This document shows, one piece after another, positions 19,151-28,903 of a stretch of 64,000 nt of DNA (the stretch's first letter is position 1; each line of letters opens with the position of its first letter). This DNA is from Candidatus Ichthyocystis sparus. GTDB taxonomy: Bacteria; Pseudomonadota; Gammaproteobacteria; Burkholderiales; 2013Ark19i. Location: positions 1-64,000 of the forward strand of contig NZ_FKII01000080.1 of NCBI RefSeq assembly GCF_900078745.1, read 5' to 3'. Position numbers and translations under genes: made by a program. The notes under the pieces are model-generated. The model was not told the DNA's origin, ran no database searches, and saw nothing but the letters and a program-made list of their open reading frames with translations.

Positions 19151-21466
19151 TCATTTCCTCTTCCCTGCCTCCCTTGCAGCCATCTCCGTGATTTCGGACA
19201 CTAGAGATAGCATTCTCTTCTCTATCTCTATCTTTTTTAATATCATTTTTCCTAACCATAGCCTTAACTCCAGTTCTAGCTCTCGCACTCTCGCCCTTAA
19301 CCCCTCTAATCTCAGCATTAGCTCTAGTTCTCTATTGCCTAATTCCGTTTTTGCTTCCCTTTTTAATCTATTCATCTCTATTCCTCTCCTCTCTCTATCT
19401 ATAGTTGCCTCTACTGTTACCCTTCCCTCTATCAATTCTCTCAGCTCTAGCTCTATATCTGTACTTCTCCCGGTTGATGCTATCTTTACCTTTAATTCAG
19501 CTAGATCCATCTCTATTTTTACTTCTCTCTTTCTCACTTTATCTAGTTCTTCCTTATTTGCACCTGTTTTTTCTAGATTTAGCTCTTTTTTTACTGTCGC
19601 CTCTAGCTCTTTTTCTAGATCTTTAATCTTTACTTCTCTTTCTATTGCTGTTTTTAGACTTCCCCTTACTCTTGCCTCCTTAATTCTTAGACACTCTATC
19701 TCTGCTGCAGCCTTTCTTGCTCCCGCTTGCTCCAATTCTTTAAATCTCCTTCTCGCTTCATCTAGCTCTTTCTCCATTTCTTGCAGTTCTTCTAATCTCG
19801 GTTCTGCTACTACTCTACTTAATTCTAGCTCGGTTGCTTTCACCATCCTTAGCTCTTTCGCCATATCTGTTTTTACCGATCTTAATGATCCCGTTGCCCC
19901 CATACTTTCTATACCTTTTTCTACTTTCCTTTTTGCTATCTCTAGCACTGACTCTCTGCGTGTAGCTGCACTTATAGCCGCTCCTATCTCTCTTTCTCGT
20001 CTCTTCGCCGCTGCCACTTCCCCTTTTTTTCTCAGTTCTTCTCTTTTTTCTTGCTCCATCATTTTTATTCTGGCTTCCGATCTCGCCAATCTCCTACTTC
20101 TTGCTTCTTCCAATTCCGCTAGTGATTTTTCTTCCTCTTCCGATTCTGTTTCAGATTCTTCTACTGTTGTAGGCGCTGTCACTGAAGGCATTTCTATGCT
20201 AGCTATGAGAGCTTGTAATAATTCTCTGTTAGTTTCTATAAGAGAATCGGTATCTTCTAAAGTAAGTCCAATCCCTCCTTGGGCTGTAGCATCAGTCCTT
20301 CCTAGTTCATGATTGCGCAACAAATCTTCCTGGATTGCTGAAAGTTGACTTATCATTTCTAAAACAAGACTAGATTGTGAAGAGCCATAAAACATACCTT
20401 TACGTAGTATTTGACCAGGTTGCATTCCCAGAGATTGTGCTAGATATGGTGCCAACATGAACCCCTCATCAGGTCCTATCTTACTCTGTACTGGTGCACT
20501 TGGCGCTTGTTCGTGCGAGATACCTACATCTTCTGTTACCACTGCCGGTTCTGTTGTAGATGAAGGTGCTTCTATGCTACTCATCAGAGCTAGTATTAAT
20601 TCTTCATTAGTTGCTATAAGAGAATCATTATCTTCGCAATCAATGTAAGTTCCTTCTGGGATTAAACCAGCTCTTTTCAGTTCTTGATTGCGCAACAAAT
20701 CTCCCCGAATTTCTGAAAATTGACTTACTATTCCCGAAACAACAGCAGACTGTGGAGTACCATGAAACATACCCTTACGTAGTGTTTGACCAGGTTGCAT
20801 TCCCAGAGATTGTGCTAGACATGGTGCCAACATGAACCCCTCGTCAGGTTCTATCCTACTCTGTCCTGGTTCTTGCCAATAGATAGCATCTGCAACCTGT
20901 TCTGCCTCTGGTGCACTTGGTCCTGGTTCTTGCCAATAGATAGCATCTGTAACTTGTGCTGCCTCTGGTGCACTTGGTCCCGGTGCTTGCCAATGTGTAG
21001 TATCCCCAACTTCCACTACCACTGTCGGTGCCACTTGAAGCTGAGATGCTTCTATGCTATGAAATCGAGGAGCTTCTATGCTGTCCAGAAGCGCTCGTAT
21101 CATTCTCTCATTAGCGGCCATAAGAGAAGAATCATGATAGCTATTGCTAGATTGTGTGGCAGAACTAGTTCCCTCTCCTGATGCACGACTAACTAGTACT
21201 TCATGTTTTTCTAAAAGTTGAGCTGCTAAACTCGATACAAGAGTAGCTTGCGGGGTACCGTAGAACATACTTCGAAATATCACGTCACCGGGACGCATTC
21301 CCAGTGATTGTGCTAAATGTGAAGTTAATATAAACCCTCCTACACCAGAGGAGTCTGTACTTTGTTCTAACGCTAATGCACCCAACTGTTGTGTCCGCTC
21401 ATCCGCACCACCTTGACCGTAGTTATCCTTCTCATGGCTGCTTGCGCTACCTAATTTTCGTTTCAT
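19151..21466 (-). CDS. LGMxPG-module protein, three modules, class A coil, shortened C-terminus
   Basis: 771 residues, MKRKLGSASSHEK. Module 1 is at ~48-140 (SLGMRPGDVIFRSMFYGTPQ), followed by three ~19-residue WQ(A/E)PGPSAPEA repeats. Module 2 is at ~215-310 (SLGMQPGQTLRKGMFHGTPQ) and module 3 at ~335-430 (SLGMQPGQILRKGMFYGSSQ). Modules 2 and 3 are more alike than either is to module 1, so they probably arose by a local duplication. Class A coil follows (RLEGLRARVRELELELRLWL, GKMILKKIEIEK). It ends AREAGKRK. The tail found in the 47370 paralog lies out of frame just downstream. No export signal or membrane segment is seen. Function unknown. Confidence 0.9.
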   Translation of the reverse strand: MKRKLGSASSHEKDNYGQGGADERTQQLGALALEQSTDSSGVGGFILTSHLAQSLGMRPGDVIFRSMFYGTPQATLVSSLAAQLLEKHEVLVSRASGEGTSSATQSSNSYHDSSLMAANERMIRALLDSIEAPRFHSIEASQLQVAPTVVVEVGDTTHWQAPGPSAPEAAQVTDAIYWQEPGPSAPEAEQVADAIYWQEPGQSRIEPDEGFMLAPCLAQSLGMQPGQTLRKGMFHGTPQSAVVSGIVSQFSEIRGDLLRNQELKRAGLIPEGTYIDCEDNDSLIATNEELILALMSSIEAPSSTTEPAVVTEDVGISHEQAPSAPVQSKIGPDEGFMLAPYLAQSLGMQPGQILRKGMFYGSSQSSLVLEMISQLSAIQEDLLRNHELGRTDATAQGGIGLTLEDTDSLIETNRELLQALIASIEMPSVTAPTTVEESETESEEEEKSLAELEEARSRRLARSEARIKMMEQEKREELRKKGEVAAAKRREREIGAAISAATRRESVLEIAKRKVEKGIESMGATGSLRSVKTDMAKELRMVKATELELSRVVAEPRLEELQEMEKELDEARRRFKELEQAGARKAAAEIECLRIKEARVRGSLKTAIEREVKIKDLEKELEATVKKELNLEKTGANKEELDKVRKREVKIEMDLAELKVKIASTGRSTDIELELRELIEGRVTVEATIDRERRGIEMNRLKREAKTELGNRELELMLRLEGLRARVRELELELRLWLGKMILKKIEIEKRMLSLVSEITEMAAREAGKRK
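20865..21000 (-). repeat. 57-bp tandem repeat coding YWQEPGPSAPEA units
   Basis: Two nearly identical 57-bp units and a third diverged one lie between modules 1 and 2 of the 19151 gene. They are related in wording (WQ-PG) to the repeats in the genes at 4984, 23487, 28904 and 41451. Confidence 0.8.
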
Positions 21467-22800
21467 TGTTATAGGTTCCTTGTCTTTCTTCTTCTACTTA
21501 TATACACGATGTACACAAACCGTCCTACAGTCAATATCAAGCCTGTTTTTTTGATCTGATATACCTTATAAAAATATCCACAACATCCACAACAAAAATC
21601 CGAGTCCACAAAAAATAATTTTGTAAATTACATATGCATAGCGCCTATTAGGCAACTTTAATCACACCTAAGCGTATACACTTGCTGTGCGGGCTGGTAC
21701 AAGCTCTCTTTCAACTAGTATTGACACCTACATTAGGTTGTCAGTTACTGCAATTATTTTTACAAACTCTTACTGATGGTAATATTTAGAGTCTTTATTA
21801 ACTAGTGTGGTTTCCTCGATTTTTAAATCCAATTAATAAATACAACAGCCAAAAATGTAATTCATTTGATATTTTGTGTAATTTTGAAAATTTTTTATGT
21901 AAGTTTTAAGTATGAGTAAGTAGTAAGTAAATTATTATTTATTTATGTAATATATCTGTGTCTAATAGCATCAACAGCAAGTTAGTTCATTTTCAGCTAA
22001 TTTTGCTTCAGTATCTAAAGCGAAATGACTGTACCTACTCAAAGCATATGGACTTACACTCTGACTAATTGTCTATTGATTCTATAATGCAACTAGGTTC
22101 ATCACAAAATTACTAACTACCGACGAAGTCTAACCGGAGTATGTAATTGTTAGTATGATTGATAATAATTAAAACCCCAGTGATTATTAATTTCCTCTTT
22201 TAAGTGATATCATCCTGCTTTCCTATGGCAAATGCATGAGATTACCACCAGTTACTATTCTTCTATACTCCCTTGTTTAGGTGTCTTTTTATAGGACAAC
22301 TGCGGCCTATACCGAACATTATTAATGGAGTAGTTGTGAGTGAATATGCCAGTTTTTGAATAAGCAACCACTCAATACTGTTCTTGATAGAATAATTTAA
22401 CAGACACAACAATATTACAATACTGTTTTAACAATGTATTTGTTAATACATGAACAACCCCATCTGTGTACTTAGGCAGAAAGCAACTCAAATCAATACA
22501 AAAAAACCAATCATCAGCATTATACTTTATACCAGATAAACTTACTAAGTAGTAATGGTATGTTTTTACTCTGCTAATAATTTTTGTGTTGCTTCTAATT
22601 TGCCAATCATGATCTATCTCATCCACGTCCGTCTAGTATTTTGACTAGATGAAGCTGGCGGCATATTACTTATTGCCACAGCTTTACCTATTGTAAATAA
22701 AATACTAGATAATCTATATCTACAATGTCGAATTTATTATTCCAAAAGACTGAGGTTATTGTGACAGAACTAATAAAGCTGCATTTAACAGTTTTGTTCT
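21467..22800. repeat. Left part of an array spacer
   Basis: No gene is supported. It follows the common spacer order until about 22800, where it changes to the alternative sequence shared with 18500-18990. Confidence 0.55.
21855..21870 (-). promoter_or_regulatory. Conserved upstream element, copy E (variant)
   Basis: Gene direction ATCAAATGAATTACAT, differing at two positions from the usual form. It lies 389 bp upstream of the 21466 start. Confidence 0.45.
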
Positions 22801-22823
22801 ATTTTAATTAGCAAGAATATTGC

Positions 22824-23006
22824 TTGTTTCTTCTACTGATTTATATTAAATCGTTGATATTGGGTTTACTGATTGAACTACTGTTTCTGTTACCCTTTAT
22901 ATCCATTAATCCATTACTTTTTTTATTACTTCTGCTGGTAATGCTTATGTCATTGATGATTTTCTATGCTTCACATGGAAGTTGTTCGCCAATAATGATT
23001 TATTAA
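22824..23006 (+). pseudogene. Small hydrophobic reading frame, counterpart of 18640-18801
   Basis: 60 residues from an ATG, with hydrophobic segments (LILGLLIELLFLLPFISI, LFLLLLLVMLMSLMIFY) and the end SCSPIMIY. There is no clear ribosome binding site. Its resemblance to the frame at 18640 and its place in the spacer suggest a shared ancestor. A second string, ataggaggattacc, follows at about 23011-23024. The 480 bases after it (23007-23486) hold no supported gene. Confidence 0.3.
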
Positions 23007-23458
23007 ACCCTATAGGAGGATTACCATAGCTGTTTTATGATTCAGTACTGCATTCATTGTCCCACCGTGCTTATGGCATGGATCTCATGAATTTCCAATT
23101 TGCTCCTCTAATACGTTAACAGTGCACTATGCGTTTATACAAAACGCACCACTAGCAGTGTGCTGTGCCCGGATATTGTTGCTTTTGTATACTTTTTTTG
23201 TACCTATAATCTTCTTCCATTATTACTTCGTGTTAGCACATATCTGGTATGCAAAGAAAAGAACATTTGCTATGATCTTCTCATTGTCCTTTCCTTTTCT
23301 TCTGCCAATTATCTTGCTGTTGCTATTTCCTGTGTTTTCTTTTTTTATTATTACTCTTTCTTGCTAATGCTGCTATCACTTACGATTTCGATTGCAGCGT
23401 CCTTTCAGGCGACTCTGGTATCGTCGAATCTAATAAGTAATTCTCTACTCCTCTCATA

Positions 23459-23486
23459 TCATATATCGCTTTTGCTTCCAATATCA
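23459..23486 (-). pseudogene. Out-of-frame tail of the 23487 gene
   Basis: Past the stop, a shifted frame reads EKNSDDIGSKSDI and ends at a TGA at 23459-23461. It is comparable with the tail ends of the 47370 and 19151 copies (TENKNDKK, IEGKRDR). It is short, so the evidence is weaker than for those. Confidence 0.4.
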
Positions 23487-26400
23487 TCACTGTTTTTCTC
23501 CTTCTTCTCCTGATCTTATATTGCTGCCACTTTTGGTTGATATCTCAGGTGTTGCTGTGTCGCTCGCTTCTTTCTCTGCTCTTGCTATATCTAGCTTTTT
23601 AGCTATAATTTTACCCAGCCATAGTCCTAGTTCCAGCTCTAGTACTTTTATTCTCGTGCTTACTCCTTCTAATCTTAGCATTAGCTCTAGCTCTTCCTCT
23701 TCCAACTCCGCTCCTGCTTCCTTTTTTAATCTATCTAGCTCCATTTTCTTTTTTCCCTTATCTATACTTGCCTCTATCTCTTCCTTCTTTGCTATAATTT
23801 TACCTAGTTCTATCTCTAGATCACTTTCAGTCGTTGCTCTTAATTTCACTAGATTTGCCTCTATATTAGCTTTTTTAGTTCTTACTTCACCTAGCTCTTT
23901 CTCACTTTTGCCTTTCTCCAAATTTATTTCTCTCATTTCTAATAACTTCAGCCATTTTTCTAGATTTATCACTTTTGTTTCTCTTGCCATTGCTCCTTTT
24001 AGATTTCTCCTCATTTTTCTCTCTTTAATCACTAGGTAATCCATCGCTACTGAGATCTCTCCTACCCCAGCTTGTTCTAGTTCTTTATATCTCGCTTTTG
24101 CTTTATTTAGCTCTTTCTCCATTTCTTGCAGTTTTTCTAACCTCGGTTCTGCCACTACTCTCCTTAGTTCTCTCTCTTTTGTTTTCATCATCTCATCTAT
24201 TCTTTTTGAGCTTAATGACCCCATCGCCTCTAACTTTTCCATACTTTCTTTCACTTTATTTTTCACTTTCTCTAGATCTGCCTTCCTACACATAGCTATA
24301 TTTAGATTTGTCTCTGTATCTGTCTTTGTTTTTGTCTTTGTCTCTGTCTTTGTCTTTTTTGTCTTTGTCTCTGTCTCTGTCTCTGTCTCTGTCTCTGTCT
24401 CTTTTCCTAGCACTCGAGATGCCATTTTCTTCTCTGCCCTTATCTTTTCCGCTGTAATTTTACTCAACCATATTCCTAACTCTAGTTCTAACATTTTTAC
24501 ACTCGCTTTTATCCCCTCTAATCTCAGCATTAGCCCTAACTCTCTCTCGCCTAATTCCGCTTTTGCCTCCTTTTTAAATTCATTTAGCTCTATTTCTTTT
24601 TTCTCTCTATCTATCTTTTTATCTATCTCTTTCTTTTTCATTATAAGTTTATCCAGCTCCAGCTGCAGTTCTAGACTTCCCCCAGTTGTGGCTCTTAATC
24701 TCACTATATCTTTCTCTATCCTAGTCTTTTTCATTCTTACTCTATCTATCTCTTTCTCACTTGTCCCTTTCTCTGTATCTAGTTCTATCGTTACTAATCG
24801 CAGCTCTTCCTCCAGATTTTTCACTCTCATTTCTCTTGCCCTTGCTTCTTGCAGATCTCTCCTTACTTTTGTCTCCCTAGTTACTAGGTAATCCATTTCT
24901 ACTGAGGCCTCTCTTGCTCCGGCTTGTTCTAGTTCCTTATATCTCTTTCTTGCTTTATTTAGCTCTTCCTCCATTTCTTGCCGGTTTTTTGGCATTGTTT
25001 CTGGCACTACTCTTCTTAGTTCTTCCTCCTTTTTGTTCATCACCTCTATATCTCTTCCTCCTGAGCCTAATGATCCTATTGTCTCTAACTTTCTTATACT
25101 TTCTCTTACTTTGTTTTTCACTCTCTCTAGCTCTGCCTCTCTGCATACAGCCACACCTAGAGCCGTCTCTATCTCTTCTTCTCGACTCTTCACTATTGCC
25201 TCTTTCTCCCTTGCTGCTGCCTCTTTCTTCCTTGCTGCTGCCTCTTTCTTCCTTGCTGCTGCTTCTTCCTTCCTTGCTGCTGCCTCTTTCTTCCTTGCTG
25301 CTGCCTCTTTCTCCCTTGTTGCTGCCTCCCTCTCTTTCTTTCTAAGTTTTTCTTTTTCTTTTTCTAGACTCTTCATTGCTGCCTCTTCCTCTTTCTTTCT
25401 AAGTTTTTCTTTTCTTTTTTGTTCTTTTTCTAGATTTTTCATTGCCGCTTCTTTCCACTTCTGTCTTTGTTTTTCCGCTTTCAATTTCTTTTTTATTGCA
25501 CTCATTAACTGTGCCTTTATTTCCCTTCGTAATCTCGTTTGCTCTCTATTTTGTTTCTTCTTTAATTCTTTCTCCCTTCGCGATCTCACTTTCTCTATAT
25601 TTTGTTTCTTCTCTAACTCTAGAATTTTTACTATTGCTCCCACTGTGGGTACTTCTATGCTACCCATCAGAGCTCCTATTAACTCTTCGTTAGTTGCTAT
25701 AAGATCAGCAGTATCTCCGCAACCAGCGCTAAGTTCCTCTTGGATTGCACCAGATCTTTCTGATTCTTGATTACGCAATAAATCTTCTCTAATTTCGTAA
25801 AGTTGACCTACCATATCTAAAATGACATTGGATTGAGGAGTATTACAAAACATACCTCGACGTAGCACCTGATTAGGTTGCATTCCCAGCTTCAATGCTA
25901 AATCTGGTGCCAACATGAACCCCCCATTAGAGTCTTCGGTATCATACCCTGGTGCATTTGGCACTTGCCAATATGCGGCACCTACATCCCCCATTACTAC
26001 TGCTTCTGGTGCACCTGGGGCTTGACAATACGCAGTATCTACATTTCCCATTGCCACTGCTTCTGGTGCGCCCGGAGCTTGCCAATACGCAGTATCATCC
26101 ACATTCCTCATTACTACTGCTTCTGGTGCGCCCGGAGCTTGCCAATACGCAGTATCTACATTCCTCATTACCACTGCTTCTGATGCACCTGGAGCTTGAT
26201 AATACGTAGTATCTACATTCCTCATTACCACTGCTTCTGATGCACCTGGAGCTTGATAATACGTAGTATCTACATTTCCCATTACCACTGCTTCTGGTGC
26301 ACCTGGAGCTTGCCAATACGCAGTACCTACATCCCCCATTACCACTGCTTCTGATGCACCTGGAGCTTGCCAATATGTAGCATCACTTTCTTCTACTACC

Positions 26401-26822
26401 ACCTCCGGTACTGCTGCAAATGGAGGTGCTTCTACACTATCCAGAAGAGCTCGTATTGTCGCCTCGCTGGAGGCAATAGTATTATAGTTGCTGCTAGATT
26501 GGACGGCAGAACTAGTTCCCTCTCCTAGTTCATGGCGAAGCAGCTCTTCATGCTTGCTTAAAAGTTGCGCTGCTAAACTTGATACACGAGAAGCCTGTGG
26601 GGTGCCATAAAACATACTTCGAAATAACATTTCGCCAGGTTGCATTCCCAACGATAGTGCTAAATGTGGCGCTAACAATAACCCCCCTGCCTCAGAAGAT
26701 AATGGGTTTTGTTCTAATTCTAATGCACTTGACGGTTGTACCCGCTCATCCACACTACCTTGCCCATAGTCACTCTCATGACCACTTGTTTCACCACTTG
26801 TGTTACTTAATTTTCGTTTCAT
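23487..26822 (-). CDS. Largest LGMxPG-module protein, doubled class A coil, 20-residue WQAPG repeats
   Basis: 1111 residues, MKRKLSNTSGETS. AAGGA lies 10 bases upstream of the ATG. Module 1 is at ~50-140 (SLGMQPGEMLFRSMFYGTPQ). Eight ~20-residue repeats of YWQAPGAPEAVVMGNVDT follow (~150-305), then module 2 at ~312-405 (KLGMQPNQVLRRGMFCNTPQ). The coil includes an alanine-rich seven-residue run (KKEAAAR). The class A coil occurs twice in tandem (around 600-805 and 860-1070), each copy ending LMLRLEG...LELELGxWL. The two are joined by a Thr/Glu/Lys repeat (TETETETK), so a within-gene duplication is inferred. The region upstream of the start is shortened by about 300 bp relative to its paralogs. 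Function unknown. Confidence 0.9.
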   Translation of the reverse strand: MKRKLSNTSGETSGHESDYGQGSVDERVQPSSALELEQNPLSSEAGGLLLAPHLALSLGMQPGEMLFRSMFYGTPQASRVSSLAAQLLSKHEELLRHELGEGTSSAVQSSSNYNTIASSEATIRALLDSVEAPPFAAVPEVVVEESDATYWQAPGASEAVVMGDVGTAYWQAPGAPEAVVMGNVDTTYYQAPGASEAVVMRNVDTTYYQAPGASEAVVMRNVDTAYWQAPGAPEAVVMRNVDDTAYWQAPGAPEAVAMGNVDTAYCQAPGAPEAVVMGDVGAAYWQVPNAPGYDTEDSNGGFMLAPDLALKLGMQPNQVLRRGMFCNTPQSNVILDMVGQLYEIREDLLRNQESERSGAIQEELSAGCGDTADLIATNEELIGALMGSIEVPTVGAIVKILELEKKQNIEKVRSRREKELKKKQNREQTRLRREIKAQLMSAIKKKLKAEKQRQKWKEAAMKNLEKEQKRKEKLRKKEEEAAMKSLEKEKEKLRKKEREAATREKEAAARKKEAAARKEEAAARKKEAAARKKEAAAREKEAIVKSREEEIETALGVAVCREAELERVKNKVRESIRKLETIGSLGSGGRDIEVMNKKEEELRRVVPETMPKNRQEMEEELNKARKRYKELEQAGAREASVEMDYLVTRETKVRRDLQEARAREMRVKNLEEELRLVTIELDTEKGTSEKEIDRVRMKKTRIEKDIVRLRATTGGSLELQLELDKLIMKKKEIDKKIDREKKEIELNEFKKEAKAELGERELGLMLRLEGIKASVKMLELELGIWLSKITAEKIRAEKKMASRVLGKETETETETETETKTKKTKTETKTKTKTDTETNLNIAMCRKADLEKVKNKVKESMEKLEAMGSLSSKRIDEMMKTKERELRRVVAEPRLEKLQEMEKELNKAKARYKELEQAGVGEISVAMDYLVIKERKMRRNLKGAMARETKVINLEKWLKLLEMREINLEKGKSEKELGEVRTKKANIEANLVKLRATTESDLEIELGKIIAKKEEIEASIDKGKKKMELDRLKKEAGAELEEEELELMLRLEGVSTRIKVLELELGLWLGKIIAKKLDIARAEKEASDTATPEISTKSGSNIRSGEEGEKQ
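24308..24402 (-). repeat. 6-bp repeat (tctctg/tctttg) coding TE/TK dipeptides
   Basis: About fifteen hexamers, perfect tctctg in the right half, encode alternating Thr-Glu and Thr-Lys. The run links the two class A coils of the 23487 gene. A hexamer repeat changes length without shifting the frame. Confidence 0.9.
25199..25325 (-). repeat. 21-bp repeat, six units, coding KKEAAAR
   Basis: Six 21-bp units encode seven-residue steps that match a coiled-coil heptad, so repeat number would change coil length in whole heptads. Confidence 0.88.
25950..26385 (-). repeat. 60-bp repeat, eight units, coding YWQAPGAPEAVVMGNVDT
   Basis: Eight 60-bp units lie between modules 1 and 2 of the 23487 gene. 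Variation is mostly in W/Y/C after the tyrosine and P/S after the GA. Confidence 0.92.
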
Positions 26823-28650
26823 TGGTACAAAGTCCTTATTTTATTGTTTTTTTCTTCTATTTATTGATAACACATGCTGCATACAAATCTTTCTACAGTT
26901 AATATCAAGCCAGCTTTTTAATCTAATTGATAAAGAAAAGATACAATATAAAAATCGTAATTTATTCGATACTTTCGTATGTAATTTTAAAGATTCTTTA
27001 CGTAATTACTCCAAGGAGCGATTATTGTTTACGCATAATATATACCTGTATCTAACAGCACCAACAATAAATTAGTTCACTTTCAACTAATCTTGCTTCA
27101 GTATCTAAAGTGTAATGGTTTCATTTACACTCTAATGTGCAGTGTCTTTATACTCTAACTAATTGTTTATTGCTCCTTTAATGAAATTAAATTCAGCAGA
27201 ACATATTAACTGCCAATACAGTTTCATCAATACACGTAATTGTTAGTATGGTGGATAATAATTAAATATTATTAATTACCTCGTTACTGTGATATTATTC
27301 TGATTTTTTTTTGACATCAGAATCGTGTGACTACTGCTAACCGCTTTTCTTCGAGAGCCTCTTATTCAGGTATTAATTTTAAGATAATTACAGTTGCCAC
27401 TAATAGTTATCAATGAAGCAGTAATGCGTGAATATATTTGTCTCTGAATAGGAAATGCCTAAACACTGTTCTCTATAACTCTATGAAATAATTTAACAAA
27501 CACAACAATATTGCAATATTGTTTTAATGATGTATCGGTCGATACAGGAATTATCTTATTTGTGTACTATGACTGGAATAGCAAAGGAACAGTAACTCAA
27601 ATTAATACAAAAAACCAATGATCGGTACACTACTTTATTCCAGATAAACTCGATATAACCAATAGACGTCTGTTTTTACTCTACTAAGTACTAAGAATTT
27701 TTGTACTGCTTCTAGTGCGTAAATACTTACCTGTTATTATATACCTCTAGTATTCCTACTAGATGAAGTTGGTATAATATTGCTTATTGGTGCAGTTTTG
27801 ACTATTGTCAATAAAGATGAGGTGTTGCCCTAGACCACAGGGGCAAAAGACTTACCCTCAGTCTACAATATATGATATTCCAAATAACTGGCTTTTTTGG
27901 CTGTCAATGTAATTAAACTCCGTAATACATTTAGTGACGTGACGTATTACAACAAAGCCAACAATATCACACAAAACATGGTTCTACTTTCTTTTAATGC
28001 AGCACAAATTTTCGAGTTCACCATATTGAAGCTGCAATATTTTTCTTTACTCATAAATAATAATCCTGATCACACTACAATCTACGACTATTTTTTGCAT
28101 TTACCTTTACTATGTCTAATATAAATGGTCTCTAGTTTCACAAGAAGTAATAATAAATGTGATCTAGGCGAAATCCCACCTGACAATAAGGTTGCTGTGA
28201 GTAAAAATCTTAACCCTACAAGTCCCATCAACCAGGTTGTTATATTTATAGATTAGCAAGGAAAACAAGCAATAGCCCGCCCTTGTAATTACTGTTTTTG
28301 CATTTTATAGGCTACACCAACCATACAGAGAACAAGGTTCCCAATAAATTAGTCTTGAACTTTGACCTAATTATTGTCTAAAACAAATCCTCTATATACA
28401 CTACCAGTATTTATCTGTGATGTTTTACCATACACCCCATCCGCAAGTACTATCGTAGGTTTATTGATCACGGACTTAACCACCTCGTCTATCTCCATTT
28501 TACGATGTACTACTTGGCTTATGCAAATTACTTAATTATTTTTATAACTAGAACAGAGCCCTTGCCCTTATTTTATATAATCCAATAATATAGCTGTTTC
28601 CAACACTTATCTTTACTGAGAGTCCAATCATGCACTCGTATTTCCCCTAC
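26823..28650. repeat. Array spacer with a shortened gene-proximal part
   Basis: No gene is supported. It resembles other spacers, but the ~300 bp block that normally separates the gene start from the conserved element is missing. The sequence passes from atatcaagccagctttttaa directly to ctaattgataaagaaaag near 26920. Confidence 0.6.
26955..26970 (-). promoter_or_regulatory. Conserved upstream element, copy F (close to the gene)
   Basis: Gene direction ATCGAATAAATTACGA, then TTTTTATATTGTATC. It is only 133 bp from the 26822 start, against 330-450 bp in the other minus-strand units. Confidence 0.5.
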
Positions 28651-28903
28651 TATTTCTAATCCCGACCTTACTTTCTGGCCCTTAGTCTCTCTAACTGCAG
28701 AACTAGTATCCCACTCTTGATTTTCGATACTCTATCTCCAATTTTAGCTCTTTTATTACTTATCAAGATCTATTTCTGCTTAGTTCTCTCAGTACACTTA
28801 GTACACTTTTTTTCTCTTATATATCTTACTCTTTCCTGGTTACTGCTATTCTCGCTCTCTCCAACTCTCTACATATCCCCCAAATACTATATCTCTCTAG
28901 TCT
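28650..28903 (-). pseudogene. Decayed class B C-terminus downstream of the 28904 gene
   Basis: The stretch follows the wording of the class B 3' ends (tctaatcccgacc, ttactttctggcccttagt, ctagtatcc, cttgattttcgata) but with indels and stops. It probably was the last ~80 codons of the 28904 gene before truncation. Confidence 0.5.

Noticed and set aside
23122-23513. Two overlapping hydrophobic plus-strand frames of 81 and 117 codons
   Set aside because: They run into the complement of the class A gene tail and have no ribosome binding site. The matching region at 18800-19150 is not open in the same way.
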